A stretch of DNA of 64,000 bases, taken from NCBI GenBank assembly GCA_963734725.1, contig CAVTIX010000009.1:434001-498000 (forward strand), in the 5' to 3' direction. The stretch comes from DASXKD01 sp963734725. GTDB taxonomy: Bacteria > Actinomycetota > Actinomycetes > Streptosporangiales > Streptosporangiaceae. Below the pieces are notes generated by a model. The model saw nothing but the letters and a program-made list of their open reading frames with translations, had not been told where the DNA came from and ran no database searches. The position numbers were made by a program, and so were the translations under genes. Within the stretch, counting starts at the first letter, position 1. The number at the start of each line of letters is the position of its first letter. Below are positions 24,305-35,536 of this stretch, piece by piece.

Positions 24305-25138
24305 TTAACCGTCTTCTTCCTCGCCCGGTGCGCCCGCGGCTGCCGCGGGCGCACCGGGCGACCAGGTCACGTACAGATCCCCCAGCGGCTCGGCCTGCTC
24401 CAGAACGACGTTACCCTCCCGGTAGAGCTCGAGCACGGCGAGGAACCGGGCCACTACCTCGTAGGTGCCGGCGCAGTCCGAGGTCAGCTGCCGGAACGTG
24501 GCCCGGTGCACCCGGCGCAGCCGGGCGGCGAGGATCGCGGCCTGCTCCGCGACGCTGGCCCGTGGCACGTGGATGTGCTCGGTGGACACTACCGGCGCCG
24601 GGCGCGGGGCGAGCACGACGGCGGCGATCCGCGCGAATTCGGCCGGGCCGAGGCCCAGCAGGACCTCCGGCAGCAGCCCGGCGAACCGCGGCTCCACCGG
24701 GACGCGGCGGGCGAACCGACGGCTCTGCGCCGCCATCCGGCCGGCGAACTCGCCGGCCACCTCCTTGTACGCGCGGTACTGGAGCAGCCGGGCGAACAGC
24801 AGGTCCCTGGCTTCGAGCAGGGCGAGGTCCTCTTCGTCCTCGACCTCGCCCGCGGGCAGCAGCCTGGCGGCCTTGAGGTCGAGCAGGGTGGCCGCCACGA
24901 CGAGGAAGTAGCTCGCCTGGTCCAGGTCGAACGAGTCCGCCCTGGCCCGGATATAGGCGATGAACTCGTCGGTGACCTGGGACAGGGCCACCTCGGTGAT
25001 GTCCAGCTTGTGCTTGGAGATCAGCCCCAGCAGGAGGTCGAAAGGCCCCTCGAAGACATCGAGGTGCACCTCGAAGCCGACCGGGCCGCCGGCCTGCCCC
25101 GCGGCGCGGCCCGGCTCGCCGTCCACCGCTGCGATCAC
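24305..25138 (-). CDS. scpA: Segregation and condensation protein A (kleisin)
   Basis: 277 residues. The N-terminal kleisin motif FEVHLDVFEGPFDLLLGLISKHKLDI and the C-terminal winged helix (FLAVLELYREGNVVLEQAEPLGDL) that binds the SMC head are both present. With ScpB and SMC it compacts the chromosome. GTG 25138 overlaps the preceding small gene's stop by four bases (GTGA). Confidence 0.95.
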   Translation of the reverse strand: MIAAVDGEPGRAAGQAGGPVGFEVHLDVFEGPFDLLLGLISKHKLDITEVALSQVTDEFIAYIRARADSFDLDQASYFLVVAATLLDLKAARLLPAGEVEDEEDLALLEARDLLFARLLQYRAYKEVAGEFAGRMAAQSRRFARRVPVEPRFAGLLPEVLLGLGPAEFARIAAVVLAPRPAPVVSTEHIHVPRASVAEQAAILAARLRRVHRATFRQLTSDCAGTYEVVARFLAVLELYREGNVVLEQAEPLGDLYVTWSPGAPAAAAGAPGEEEDG

Positions 25139-25491
25139 TGAACGCCCTGCTGGGATGGCGTGCTCACGGCAGACTGGCGCAGCCGGCGGGCGAGCATGCT
25201 CGACTCCACCCCGGCGTCCAGGTCGGCGAGCAGCACGGCGATGGCCTCCCGGACCAGCCTGCCCCGGTCCACGGTCAGGCCGCGGGCCCGCAGCGTGATG
25301 CGCGCCCGCTCCAGGTCGAGCAGTTCGCCGGCGGACAAGTAGACGGTGATCTTCTGGGGGTGCGCCTCGCGGCCGCTGGCCGGGCGGCCATCGGGGGCAC
25401 CCTGGTCACGGATGGCGGGGCGGAGCAGTTCGTGGACGCCCGGCAGGCTGACGCGCCTGCTCCGGGTCAGCCGCGAGCTGCCTGCCGCCAC
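25135..25491 (-). CDS. Small ribbon-helix-helix-like protein between parA and scpA
   Basis: 118 residues without a confident family name. The segment KITVYLSAGELLDLERARITLRARGLTVDRGRLVREAIAVLL looks like a ribbon-helix-helix DNA-binding unit. Actinobacterial relatives occur in this same slot. It overlaps the ParA reading frame by 25 bases and scpA by four, so it is co-expressed with both. A role linking segregation and condensation is only an inference from position. The start GTG is the only candidate. Confidence 0.7.
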   Translation of the reverse strand: MAAGSSRLTRSRRVSLPGVHELLRPAIRDQGAPDGRPASGREAHPQKITVYLSAGELLDLERARITLRARGLTVDRGRLVREAIAVLLADLDAGVESSMLARRLRQSAVSTPSQQGVQ

Positions 25492-26346
25492 CGCTCCAGC
25501 ACCTCCTTGGCGAGCTCCCGGTAGGAACTGGCGCCGGCGGATGCAGGGTCGAAGTTGGTGATCGGCTCCCCGGCAACGGTCGCGTCCGGGAACCGCACGG
25601 TGCGGCTGATCACGGTGTGGAACACCTCGTCCCCGAACCGGTCCACCACGCGGTGGAGCACCTCACGGGAGTGCAGCGTCCGCGAGTCGTACATGGTGGC
25701 GAGGAGGCCGTCCATGACCAGCCTGGGGTTGATCCGCCGGGAAACCTTGTCGATGGTGTCGGTCAGCAGCGCCACCCCGCGCATGGCGAAGTACTCGCAT
25801 TCCAGCGGGACGATGATGCCGTCGGCGCAGGCCAGCGCGTTCACCGTGAGCAGGCCCAGGGACGGCTGGCAGTCGATGAGGACGACGTCGTAGTCCGGCA
25901 CCAGCGGCTCCAGGACGCCGCCCAGCACGAACTCCCGCCCCACCTCGTGCACCAGCTGGACCTCGGCGCCGGACAGGTCGATGTTGCTGGGCAGCAGCTC
26001 CATGCCCGCCACGCTGGTCTTGACGACCACCTCGGACGCGCTGGTGCCGCGCTCCATGAGCAGGTTGTAGACGGTGAAATCCAGTTCGTGCGGCTGGATG
26101 CCCAGGCCCACCGACAGGGCGCCCTGGGGGTCGAAGTCGAACGAGCAGGACCCGGCGGCCGAACTGGGCGAGCGCCGCGCCCAGGTTGATCGTGGTGGTG
26201 GTCTTGCCGACCCCGCCCTTCTGGTTGCAGACCGCCACCACCCGGGCCGGGCCGTGCCTGGTGAGCGGCTCGGGCTGGGGAAAGACCGGCAGAGGACGCC
26301 CGGTGGGCCCGGTCACGAGTTTGGCTACGCGGGACGCTGCCACCAT
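25467..26346 (-). CDS. parA: ParA/Soj-family ATPase, interrupted by an apparent 1-base insertion
   Basis: Chromosome-partition type ATPase. The first frame carries VVAVCNQKGGVGKTTTTINLG (deviant Walker A) through ALAQFGRRVLLV. The remainder (MGLGIQPHELDFTVYNLLMERG, then VLIDCQPSLGLLTVNAL, to ERWRQAARG) is in another frame. The join falls at GTTCGACTTCGAC; removing one base near 26140 restores the expected LLVDFDPQG. ATG 26346 has GGGAGG eight bases upstream. Gene order parA-small gene-scpA-scpB matches other actinobacteria. As written, no full ParA could be made. A sequence error is the simplest reading. Confidence 0.85.
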
Positions 26347-26495
26347 GTGCTGCACCTCCCAGTGAAGGCGAAGAAAGCCTCCACTGAATTCCGGACTCTA
26401 GGGGGTAGGGCGGCCGCCGGCAAGCCGACTCACCGTTCGCCCGGCGCATCCGTTCCCTTCGCAGGCTCATGGCCCCGCGCCGGGCCGGGCCCGGC

Positions 26496-27498
26496 TCAGA
26501 ACGCCCGGGGGTGCGCCGCGGCGTAGACCTCGCGGAGCTTGTCCACGGTGACCAGGGTGTAGACCTGCGTGGTGGTCACCGACGCGTGGCCGAGCAGCTC
26601 CTGCACCACCCGGACGTCGGCCCCGCCGTCCAGCAGGTGGGTGGCGAACGAGTGACGCAGCGTGTGCGGTGACACCCCGGCCAGGCCCGCCCGGTCCGCC
26701 GCCGCCTTCAGCACCCCCCACGCGCCCTGCCGGCTGCAGCCGGCCGCCGCGGGCGTTCAGGAACACGGCGGGGCTGGCCGAGGCCCGGCGCGCGGCGGCC
26801 GCCAGCGCGGGGCGGGCCCGGACCAGGTACGCGTCCAGGGCCTGGGCGGCGTAGCTGCCCACCGGGACGATCCGGTGCTTGCCGCCCTTGCCCGCCAGCC
26901 GCAGCGTCGGCGCGCCGACGTCGTCCACATCCAGGCCCACCGCCTCGGAGATCCTCGCCCCGGTCCCGTAGAGGAGTTCCAGCAGGGCCCGGTCGCGCAA
27001 CTGCAGCGGGCCGCCCGCCGCGCCGCCGGGCGCCGCCGCGTCGAGCAACCGCTCCACCTCGGCGATCCCGATGGCACGGGGCAGCCGCCGCGGCGGCGCC
27101 GGCGGCGGCAGTTGGCTGGCAGGATCCGCTCCGGCCAGCCCTTCGGCGGTGGCGAAGGCGTGCAGCCCGCGCACCGCGGCCATGGCGCGCGCCGCGGAAC
27201 TCGCCGCCAGCGGCGGGCGCCCGTCCCCGCCCCGGCGCAGCCCGGCGAGGTAGGCGGCGACGTCCGGCACGGTCACCTCGCCGATGTCCGCCCGGCCGCG
27301 GCCGGCCATCGCCGCCCGGTACCTGGCCAGGTCGCGCCGGTAGGCCGCCAGGGTGTGCGCGGCCAGGCCGCGTTCCACCGCGAGGTGGTCGAGGTACCGG
27401 CCGACCGCCGTGGCCAGGCCCGGCGCAGGCGCGGGCGGGGGGCCAGGCGCGGCGCCCGGCCGGGGCCGGGCGGGCGCGTCCTGGCGCGCGCCGGTCAG
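26496..27498 (-). CDS. xerD: Tyrosine recombinase XerD, interrupted by an apparent 1-base insertion
   Basis: Site-specific recombinase for chromosome dimer resolution. The first frame has the SAM-like N-domain (VGRYLDHLAVERGLAAHTLAAYRRDL) and the catalytic arginine and lysine (GTGARISEAVGL, GKGGKHRIVPVG). The rest of the catalytic set (HTLRHSFATHLLDGG, LGHASVTTTQVYT) is in another frame from about 26714. One extra base near 26736, inside CTGCAGC, explains the break; without it RLSRQGAWGVLKAA is restored. The start is unclear: a CTG at 27498 touches the ald stop, and no in-frame ATG or GTG has a ribosome site. Confidence 0.82.
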
Positions 27499-28610
27499 CG
27501 CAGCACCTGCTCCGGCGTGGTCCAGGGCAGGCCGTGCGCCTCGGCGACCGGCTCGATGGTCAGCGCGCCCTCGTGCGTGTGCAGCCCGGCCCGCAGCGCG
27601 GCGTCGGACCGCAGCGCATCGCGCCACCCCAGGTTCGCCAGCTCCAGCGCGTACGGCAGGGTGACGTTGGTCAGCGCGTACGTGGAGGTGTGCGGCACCG
27701 CGCCCGGCATGTTGGCCACGCAGTAGAACACCGAGTTATGGACCTTGTACGTGGGCTCGGCGTGCGTGGTCGGGTGCGAGTCCTCGAAACAGCCGCCCTG
27801 GTCGATGGAGATGTCCACCAGCACCGAGCCGGGCAGCATCCGTGACACCAGGTCATTGGAGATCAACATGGGGGCCTTCGCCCCGGGCACCAGCACCGCC
27901 CCGATGACCAGGTCAGCGTCGAGCACCGCGCGCTCGATCTCGTAGGTGTTGGACGCGACCGTCTGCAGGTGGCCCTGGTAGATGGCGTCCGCCTGGCGGA
28001 GCCTGAGGATGTTCTTGTCCACCAGCAGGACCTCCGCCTGCATGCCAAGCGCGATCGCCGCCGCGTTCATCCCGGACACGCCCGCGCCGAGAACGACCAC
28101 CTTGGCCGCGTAGACGCCGGACACCCCGCCCATGAGCACCCCGCGGCCGCCGCCGTCGGCCTGCAGATGGTGCGCCCCGACCTGCGGCGCCATCCGGCCG
28201 GCCACCTCGGACATGGGCGCCAGCAACGGCAGGGACCCGTCGGGCGCCTGGACGGTCTCGTAGGCGATCGAGGTGATGCCCGACCCGAGCAGCGCGTCGG
28301 TGCACTGACGCGACGCGGCCAGGTGCAGGTAGGTGAACAGCACCTGCCCCTTGCGCATCCGGTGATATTCCTCCGGCACCGGTTCCTTGACCTTGAGCAC
28401 CAGGTCGCTGGCGGCCCAGACGTCGTCGGCGGTGGGCGCGATGACGGCGCCCGCGGCCACGAAGTCGGCGTCCGGGATCGCCGAGCCGGTTCCCGCGTCC
28501 TGCTCGACGAGCGCCTGATGGCCCGCGCGGACCAGCTCGTGCACGCCCGCCGGCGTGATCGCCACCCGGTACTCGTGGTTCTTTAGTTCCTTCGGGACAC
28601 CAACCTTCAT
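27495..28610 (-). CDS. ald: Alanine dehydrogenase
   Basis: 371 residues, the family's standard length. It interconverts L-alanine and pyruvate plus ammonia with NAD+. The N-terminus MKVGVPKELKNHEYRVAITP is hallmark. Catalytic lysine (VLKVKEP, K75) and histidine (TYLHLAAS, H96) are kept, as are the NAD-binding VVVLGAGVSGMNAA and the aspartate in SIDQGGCFED. ATG 28610 has AAGGGG upstream. It sits between NUDIX and xerD, as in Streptomyces. Confidence 0.96.
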   Translation of the reverse strand: MKVGVPKELKNHEYRVAITPAGVHELVRAGHQALVEQDAGTGSAIPDADFVAAGAVIAPTADDVWAASDLVLKVKEPVPEEYHRMRKGQVLFTYLHLAASRQCTDALLGSGITSIAYETVQAPDGSLPLLAPMSEVAGRMAPQVGAHHLQADGGGRGVLMGGVSGVYAAKVVVLGAGVSGMNAAAIALGMQAEVLLVDKNILRLRQADAIYQGHLQTVASNTYEIERAVLDADLVIGAVLVPGAKAPMLISNDLVSRMLPGSVLVDISIDQGGCFEDSHPTTHAEPTYKVHNSVFYCVANMPGAVPHTSTYALTNVTLPYALELANLGWRDALRSDAALRAGLHTHEGALTIEPVAEAHGLPWTTPEQVLR

Positions 28611-28686
28611 GACCGCTAGCCCCTTCTCGCGCTCCCGGCCCCCGGGCGCCACTGCCCGGCGGTCCGGTTCTTGACGGACGCATCCG

Positions 28687-29346
28687 TCAGCGTTCGCCAG
28701 CCCCGGCTTCCCTGAGCGCCGCGAAGCCACCCTGGCGGGCGGCGTACGCGGCCAAGATACCCACCGCTGTCACACCATTGTGCAGTTCGCCCGCCAGGAA
28801 GAGCTGCACCAGCCGGTCCAGAGGCACCCAGGCGTACTGCAGCTGCGCCTCCTCGTGCTGCAGCGGCGGGCCGCGCTCGGGGTCGGGAACCTCGGCCAGG
28901 TCGCGGGCCAGGAACACGGTGACCCGCTCGGTGGAGATCCCCGGGGAGGGGTAACAGTCGGCCAGCACGTGCCAGGTCCGGGCGGCGTACCCGGTCTCCT
29001 CGCGCAGTTCCCGTTCGCCGGTGCCGCGCGGCGGCTCCCCCGGCACGTCCCGCAGCCCGGCCGGGATCTCCCACAGCAGGCGCCCCGCCGGGTGCCGGTA
29101 CTGGCGGATGAGCAGCACCTGGCCGGCGTCGTCGAGCGCGACCACGGCCACGGCGCCCGGGTGCTCCACCACGTCCCGCCGCGCCACGTCCCCGTCGGGC
29201 ATCCGGACCCGGTCGGTGCGCAGCACCACGAAGGCGCCCTTCGCCTTCCGCGGCCGGCCGGCCACCGGCCAGTGCCGTTCGACGTCACGCAGCACCGGGA
29301 CCGGCGCCTGGTCGCCGCCCGCCGCGGCGCCGCTGGCGGCGGTCAC
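28687..29346 (-). CDS. NUDIX hydrolase, ADP-ribose pyrophosphatase type
   Basis: 219 residues. The Nudix box core is GTGERELREETGY, preceded by the substrate-side IPAGLRDVPGE. The N-terminal beta-strands of ADP-ribose pyrophosphatases are present (VALDDAGQVLLIRQYRHPAGRLLWE). It probably hydrolyses ADP-ribose or a related nucleotide sugar. GTG 29346 is the only sensible start and has no strong ribosome site; the gene begins 35 bases after the pyrG stop, so coupling with pyrG is likely. The pyrG-NUDIX pair is conserved in actinobacteria. Confidence 0.9.
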   Translation of the reverse strand: MTAASGAAAGGDQAPVPVLRDVERHWPVAGRPRKAKGAFVVLRTDRVRMPDGDVARRDVVEHPGAVAVVALDDAGQVLLIRQYRHPAGRLLWEIPAGLRDVPGEPPRGTGERELREETGYAARTWHVLADCYPSPGISTERVTVFLARDLAEVPDPERGPPLQHEEAQLQYAWVPLDRLVQLFLAGELHNGVTAVGILAAYAARQGGFAALREAGAGER

Positions 29347-29380
29347 GCGCGCGCCAGTGTCATGTGCGCGCCGCGGTCGG

Positions 29381-31063
29381 TCATGCGCTCGCGGCGGCGC
29401 GGGCCGCTGGCGCGGTGCGGACCGTCCGCGCGTGCTCCAGGGCGGCGGCGACCAGCCCGCTGAACAGCGGGTGCGGCCGGGTGGGACGGGAGAGGAACTC
29501 CGGATGCGCCTGGGTCGCGACCAGGTACGGGTGGATTTCCAGCGGCAGCTCGACAAATTCCACCAAACGGCCATCCGGCGACAGCCCTGAGCACTGCAGG
29601 CCAGCCTGTTCCAGCACGTCACGGTAGGCGTTGTTGACCTCGTACCGGTGCCGGTGCCGTTCTTCCACGACCTCGGCCCCGTACAGCTTCCGCACCAGCG
29701 AGCCCTCGGCCAGCACCGCGGGATACAAGCCCAGGCGCATGGTGCCGCCCATGTCCCGTGCCCCGGCCACCACGTCCTCCTGGTCGGCCATCGTCGCGAT
29801 CACCGGGTGCGGGGTGGCCGGGTCGAACTCGGTGCTGTTCGCGCCGGCCAGCCCGGCCAGGTTCCGCGCCACCTCGATCGCCACGCACTGCAGGCCCAGG
29901 CACAGGCCGAGCAGCGGGATCTTGTGGGTGCGGGCGTGGCTGGCCGCGCCGATCTTCCCCTCGATGCCGCGTACTCCGAACCCGCCGGGGACCAGGACCC
30001 CGTCCACCCCGTCCAGCGCGCGGGCCGCGCCCTCCGGAGTCTGGCAGTCGTCGCTCGGCACCCAGCGGATGTTGACCTTGGCGTCGTTGGCGAAGCCGCC
30101 GGCCCGCAGCGCCTCGGCCGGCGAGAGGTAGGCGTCGGGCAGGTCCACGTACTTGCCGACCAGCGCGATGGTGACGCTGCGGGCCGGCCGGTGCACCCGC
30201 CGCAGCAGGTCGTCCCAGTCGCTCCAGTCGACGTCGTGGAACTTCAGATTCAGCCGCTGCACGACGTAGGCGTCGAGCCCTTCGGAGTGGAGCACCTTGG
30301 GGATGTCGTAGATCGACGGGGCGTCGGCGGCGGCGACCACCGCCTCCTCGTCCACGTCACACATCAGGCTGATCTTGCGCTTCAGCCCGTCGCTGATCGG
30401 CCGGTCCGCGCGGCACACGATCGCGTCGGGCTGGATGCCGATGCTGCGCAGCGCCGCGACCGAATGCTGGGTCGGCTTGGTCTTCAGCTCCCCCGACGGC
30501 ACGATGTAGGGCAGCAGCGACACGTGCAGGGAGAAAAACCTGGCCCGGCCGATCTCGTGCCGGATCTGCCGGATCGCCTCCAGGAACGGCAGCGACTCGA
30601 TGTCCCCGACGGTGCCGCCGACCTCGGTGATCACGACGTCTACGCCCGGGCCGCCCATGTCCAGGATGCGGGCCTTGATCTCGTTGGTGATGTGCGGGAT
30701 CACCTGGACCGTGTCGCCGAGGTAGTCCCCGCGCCGTTCCTTGGCGATCACGCTGGAGTAGATCTGGCCGGTGGTGATGTTGGCCGTGCCCGACAGTTCG
30801 GTGTCGAGGAACCGCTCGTAGTGGCCTACGTCCAGGTCGGTCTCTGTGCCGTCGTCGGTGACGAACACCTCCCCGTGCTGGAACGGGTTCATGGTGCCCG
30901 GATCGACGTTCAGGTAGGGGTCGAGCTTCTGCATGGTCACCCGGAGCCCGCGTGCCTTGAGCAGCCGCCCGAGGCTCGACGCCGTCAGGCCCTTGCCCAG
31001 GCTGGATGCGACTCCCCCGGTGACGAAAAGGTGCTTGGTCTGCGCCAGGCGTGATGCTTCCAA
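29381..31063 (-). CDS. pyrG: CTP synthase
   Basis: About 560 residues. It aminates UTP to CTP using glutamine. The synthase domain begins KHLFVTGGVASSLGKGLTASSLG, with SLPFLEAIRQ and the UTP-site motifs. The class I glutamine amidotransferase domain has GFGVRGIEGK, the nucleophile in LLGLCLGLQC and the terminal HPEF. The start is taken as TTG 31063, which has GGGAG five bases upstream. The ATG at 31117 would lie at or before the transcription start predicted from the -10 at 31119-31124. Confidence 0.93.
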   Translation of the reverse strand: MEASRLAQTKHLFVTGGVASSLGKGLTASSLGRLLKARGLRVTMQKLDPYLNVDPGTMNPFQHGEVFVTDDGTETDLDVGHYERFLDTELSGTANITTGQIYSSVIAKERRGDYLGDTVQVIPHITNEIKARILDMGGPGVDVVITEVGGTVGDIESLPFLEAIRQIRHEIGRARFFSLHVSLLPYIVPSGELKTKPTQHSVAALRSIGIQPDAIVCRADRPISDGLKRKISLMCDVDEEAVVAAADAPSIYDIPKVLHSEGLDAYVVQRLNLKFHDVDWSDWDDLLRRVHRPARSVTIALVGKYVDLPDAYLSPAEALRAGGFANDAKVNIRWVPSDDCQTPEGAARALDGVDGVLVPGGFGVRGIEGKIGAASHARTHKIPLLGLCLGLQCVAIEVARNLAGLAGANSTEFDPATPHPVIATMADQEDVVAGARDMGGTMRLGLYPAVLAEGSLVRKLYGAEVVEERHRHRYEVNNAYRDVLEQAGLQCSGLSPDGRLVEFVELPLEIHPYLVATQAHPEFLSRPTRPHPLFSGLVAAALEHARTVRTAPAARAAASA

Positions 31064-31118
31064 AGGAAGTCTCCCGTGGTAGGTCCGAGGCGGAGAAGCC
31101 GCCGGTCCACGGGCCATC

Positions 31119-31124
31119 AGTATA
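31119..31124 (-). promoter_or_regulatory. -10 element of pyrG
   Basis: TATACT on the minus strand, near consensus, just before the upstream in-frame ATG. It predicts transcription starting near 31111, giving a leader of about 48 bases before the TTG start. The -35 hexamer is poor. Confidence 0.5.
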
Positions 31125-31189
31125 TCGGCCAGCGCCCACTTACGGCTGTATCGCCACCGTCATAGCTGGCCGGGCCGGCGCGGCGGGGC

Positions 31190-32101
31190 CTAGAGGGCAG
31201 TGTGCGGGCTCGGCTCGCCTTCCGCCTGCCTGACGTGCCGCCGCTGCGCTGCTGTCATCCCCTGCTCGTCGGTCTCCCCGAACCGGGCCAGGGCGACCGC
31301 GCAGACGACGGCGAGGCTGAACCCGAGCACGGCCAGGCCGCCGAGCCCAGGGCGGGTGTGGTCGCCGAGGAGCAGCACGCCGACCACGGCGGGCGGGGTG
31401 GTCTCGGCCAGCACCACGGCGGCCGTGGCCACGGTCACGCTGCCGCCCTCCAGCGCGGTGGCGTACAGCATGAACGAGACGATGCCCGCGGCGGCCAGCG
31501 CGTAGGCGGCCGGGTCGCGGATCAGCTGGTGCGGATAGAACCCAGGCAGGACCCTGGCGGCAACGGCCAGCACCCCGTAACCCAGGCCGGCGATCGCGCC
31601 GAGCATCGGCGTACGGGCCGGCTCGCGCAGCCGGGACGCGGCCACGCCCGCGACCGCGATGCCCGCCACGGCAAGGATCAGCGCGAGCTTGAACTCCGGG
31701 CTGACCCCGGTGGCGGCGTGCGGCCCGGCGGACGAGCCGAGCAGGCCCACGCCCAGGATCACCCCGCCTACGGCCAGCCACTCCCGCCAGGTCAGTTCCA
31801 AGTGCATGAGCCAGGCGGCGGTCACAGCGGTCACCGCCAGGTTGCTCGCGATGATCGCCTGCGCAGCGAACAGCGGGAGTTGCCGCAGCGCTACCAGCTG
31901 GGCGACAAAGCCGATGAGGTCGATGCCAAGGCTGGCGATGAACGGCCACTGGTGCAGCATGCGCACGACCAGGCTGGGGTCCACATTCCCCAGCCGTGAC
32001 CGCTGCGCGCTGGCCTTACGCCGGCTGGCGGCCCGCACTGCCATCGCCTGCATGACGGCAGCGATGCCATAGCACAGGGCTGCCACCAACGCGGCCGCCA
32101 T
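31190..32101 (-). CDS. DMT-type multi-span membrane transporter (EamA-like)
   Basis: About 303 residues with roughly nine to ten hydrophobic segments arranged as two repeats, as in DMT/NIPA-like permeases (VAALCYGIAAVMQAMAVRA; later IVSFMLYATALEGGSVTVATA). Substrate unknown. The start is uncertain: ATG 32101 begins at the first membrane helix, while TTG/GTG codons 9-12 bases upstream lie nearer the GGAG. The C-terminus is a short charged tail. It follows the HAD gene in the same direction with a 200-base gap. Confidence 0.82.
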   Translation of the reverse strand: MAAALVAALCYGIAAVMQAMAVRAASRRKASAQRSRLGNVDPSLVVRMLHQWPFIASLGIDLIGFVAQLVALRQLPLFAAQAIIASNLAVTAVTAAWLMHLELTWREWLAVGGVILGVGLLGSSAGPHAATGVSPEFKLALILAVAGIAVAGVAASRLREPARTPMLGAIAGLGYGVLAVAARVLPGFYPHQLIRDPAAYALAAAGIVSFMLYATALEGGSVTVATAAVVLAETTPPAVVGVLLLGDHTRPGLGGLAVLGFSLAVVCAVALARFGETDEQGMTAAQRRHVRQAEGEPSPHTAL

Positions 32102-32310
32102 GCTGACCAACACAACTCCGACCCTACGCCGCCGGCGAGAAGGCACGGGAGCCAAGCAGGGCTTTGTCCCCGTTCCAGCCTGGACGGGCGAATAGGCCGC
32201 AGGTCACGGAAGGTGTGTGACGTTGGCCACGAAATATGCGCGTGGCGCGGAACCCTCATCGTGGCACAGACTCCGAGGGCCTGCAGCGCTCTTGCGGTAG
32301 CTACCGCAAT

Positions 32311-32931
32311 CTACTCAACTACGGGGGTGGTGACCACGCCGTATGCGGCCAGCGCGGCGCGTGCCTGCCCGGGATCGGTGAACTGCACGCTGCGGATGCC
32401 CAGCGCCTGCGCCCCGGCCACGTTGTCCGGCCTGTCGTCGAGGAAAACGACGTCGGCGCGGGCGGCGCCGAGCATGGCCAGCACGGCCCGGTAACACTCC
32501 GGCTCGGGCTTGACCGACCGGAGGGAGTAGCTGAACGCGCAGTGCTCGAAGTGGGCGGCCACCGGGAGGCCCGCGACCACCGCGGCGACCTCGGCGGGCG
32601 CGTTGGACAGCAGGGCGAGCCGGTATCCGGCGGCGGCCAGGTCCTCGATGAGGGTGACGGTGCCCGCCCGCAGGTGCAGCCACGACGCGATGTCCAGCCT
32701 GATGAGCTCCGCCACCTGGGCGGCGGTGAACGAGCGCCCGACCCCGGCCGCCACCTTCTGCCAGTAGGTTGTGCCGTCCAGTTCTGCTCGGTCGTAGTCC
32801 AGGCGGTGCGCCCAGTAGGCGTCACAGAAGGCCGCCCTCGGCACGCCGGCCGCGCTGGCCAGCCGTGCTACGTCGCTGTCGGGCTGGGGCGTGCAGATGA
32901 CACCGCCGTAGTCGAACAGCACCCAGGCCAT
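32311..32931 (-). CDS. HAD-superfamily hydrolase
   Basis: 206 residues. Motif I is VLFDYGGVICTP (nucleophile aspartate, with glycine at the second acidic position as in the FDFGGV subgroup). Motif II is ALLSNAP, motif III the lysine in SVKPEPECY, and motif IV VVFLDDRPDNVAGA. A helical cap lies between I and II. It is probably a small-molecule phosphatase of unknown substrate. ATG 32931 has AAGGGG seven bases upstream, while the longer open frame runs into the hairpin repeat and is rejected. Confidence 0.9.
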   Translation of the reverse strand: MAWVLFDYGGVICTPQPDSDVARLASAAGVPRAAFCDAYWAHRLDYDRAELDGTTYWQKVAAGVGRSFTAAQVAELIRLDIASWLHLRAGTVTLIEDLAAAGYRLALLSNAPAEVAAVVAGLPVAAHFEHCAFSYSLRSVKPEPECYRAVLAMLGAARADVVFLDDRPDNVAGAQALGIRSVQFTDPGQARAALAAYGVVTTPVVE

Positions 32932-33008
32932 AGAGCCCCTTCCACCTCGTGATCGTCCCGCGCATGGGCCAACAAGCAGCCTAAGCCGGCGGTGCCGATA
33001 GCTGGCCA

Positions 33009-33098
33009 GGAGCCCCAGCCGTCGCGCGGGGGCTCCGGGGGCTCGGCCCCGTATAAGCACTGCGGCCCCCGCCGAAGCTGGCCGAAGGCCAGCGAGCA
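33009..33098. repeat. Three-hairpin dispersed repeat, copy 1 (downstream of uvrB)
   Basis: A 90-base element containing three successive stems: GGAGCCCC/GGGGCTCC, a short GGGGGCTCGGCCCC fold, and GCTGGCC-GAA-GGCCAGC. It matches the copy at 35320-35411 with only small changes and in the same orientation. It lies about 57 bases past the uvrB stop, so it may act as its terminator. Confidence 0.75.
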
Positions 33099-33154
33099 TG
33101 CCTAGCCAGCCCGTCCAGCGAGCAGCATAAGCCACCACGTCCGCCTCGGACGGG

Positions 33155-35278
<2,124 letters not shown>

Positions 35279-35319
35279 CCCAACACCTCCTGTCCCTGCC
35301 CTGGCCCGCCGTCCCTGCC

Positions 35320-35411
35320 GGAGCCCCACCACAGCGTGGGGGTTCCGGGGGCTCGGGCCCCCGGGGCAAGCACTGCGGGCCCCGGCGAAGCTGGCCGAAG
35401 GCCAGCGAGCA
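35320..35411. repeat. Three-hairpin dispersed repeat, copy 2 (between coaE and uvrB)
   Basis: Same element as 33009-33098: GGAGCCCC/GGGGTTCC, then CGGGGGC-TCG-GGCCCCCG, then GCTGGCC-GAA-GGCCAGC, with the shared AAGCACTGCGG between. It lies 126 bases past the coaE stop. The rest of the gap 35279-35536 holds the uvrB ribosome site and nothing else recognisable. Confidence 0.75.
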
Positions 35412-35536
35412 GCCTTGGCCACCTCGGCAAACTTCACCAACATGCCACGCGGTACGGGTGTTCCCCGCCGCGCCGGTTCCACTGTAAGCCGGGGATCGGA
35501 CAGAAGCCGGCGGGCCGCCCAGCGGCGCTGCCCGCC

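Noticed and set aside
26467..26756. C-terminal 95 residues of the first xerD frame as genuine protein
   Set aside because: After VFLNARGGRL the frame loses all tyrosine-recombinase similarity, which resumes in the neighbouring frame.
31064..31117. 18-residue N-terminal extension of CTP synthase
   Set aside because: Overlaps the predicted -10 and transcription start, and lacks a ribosome site.
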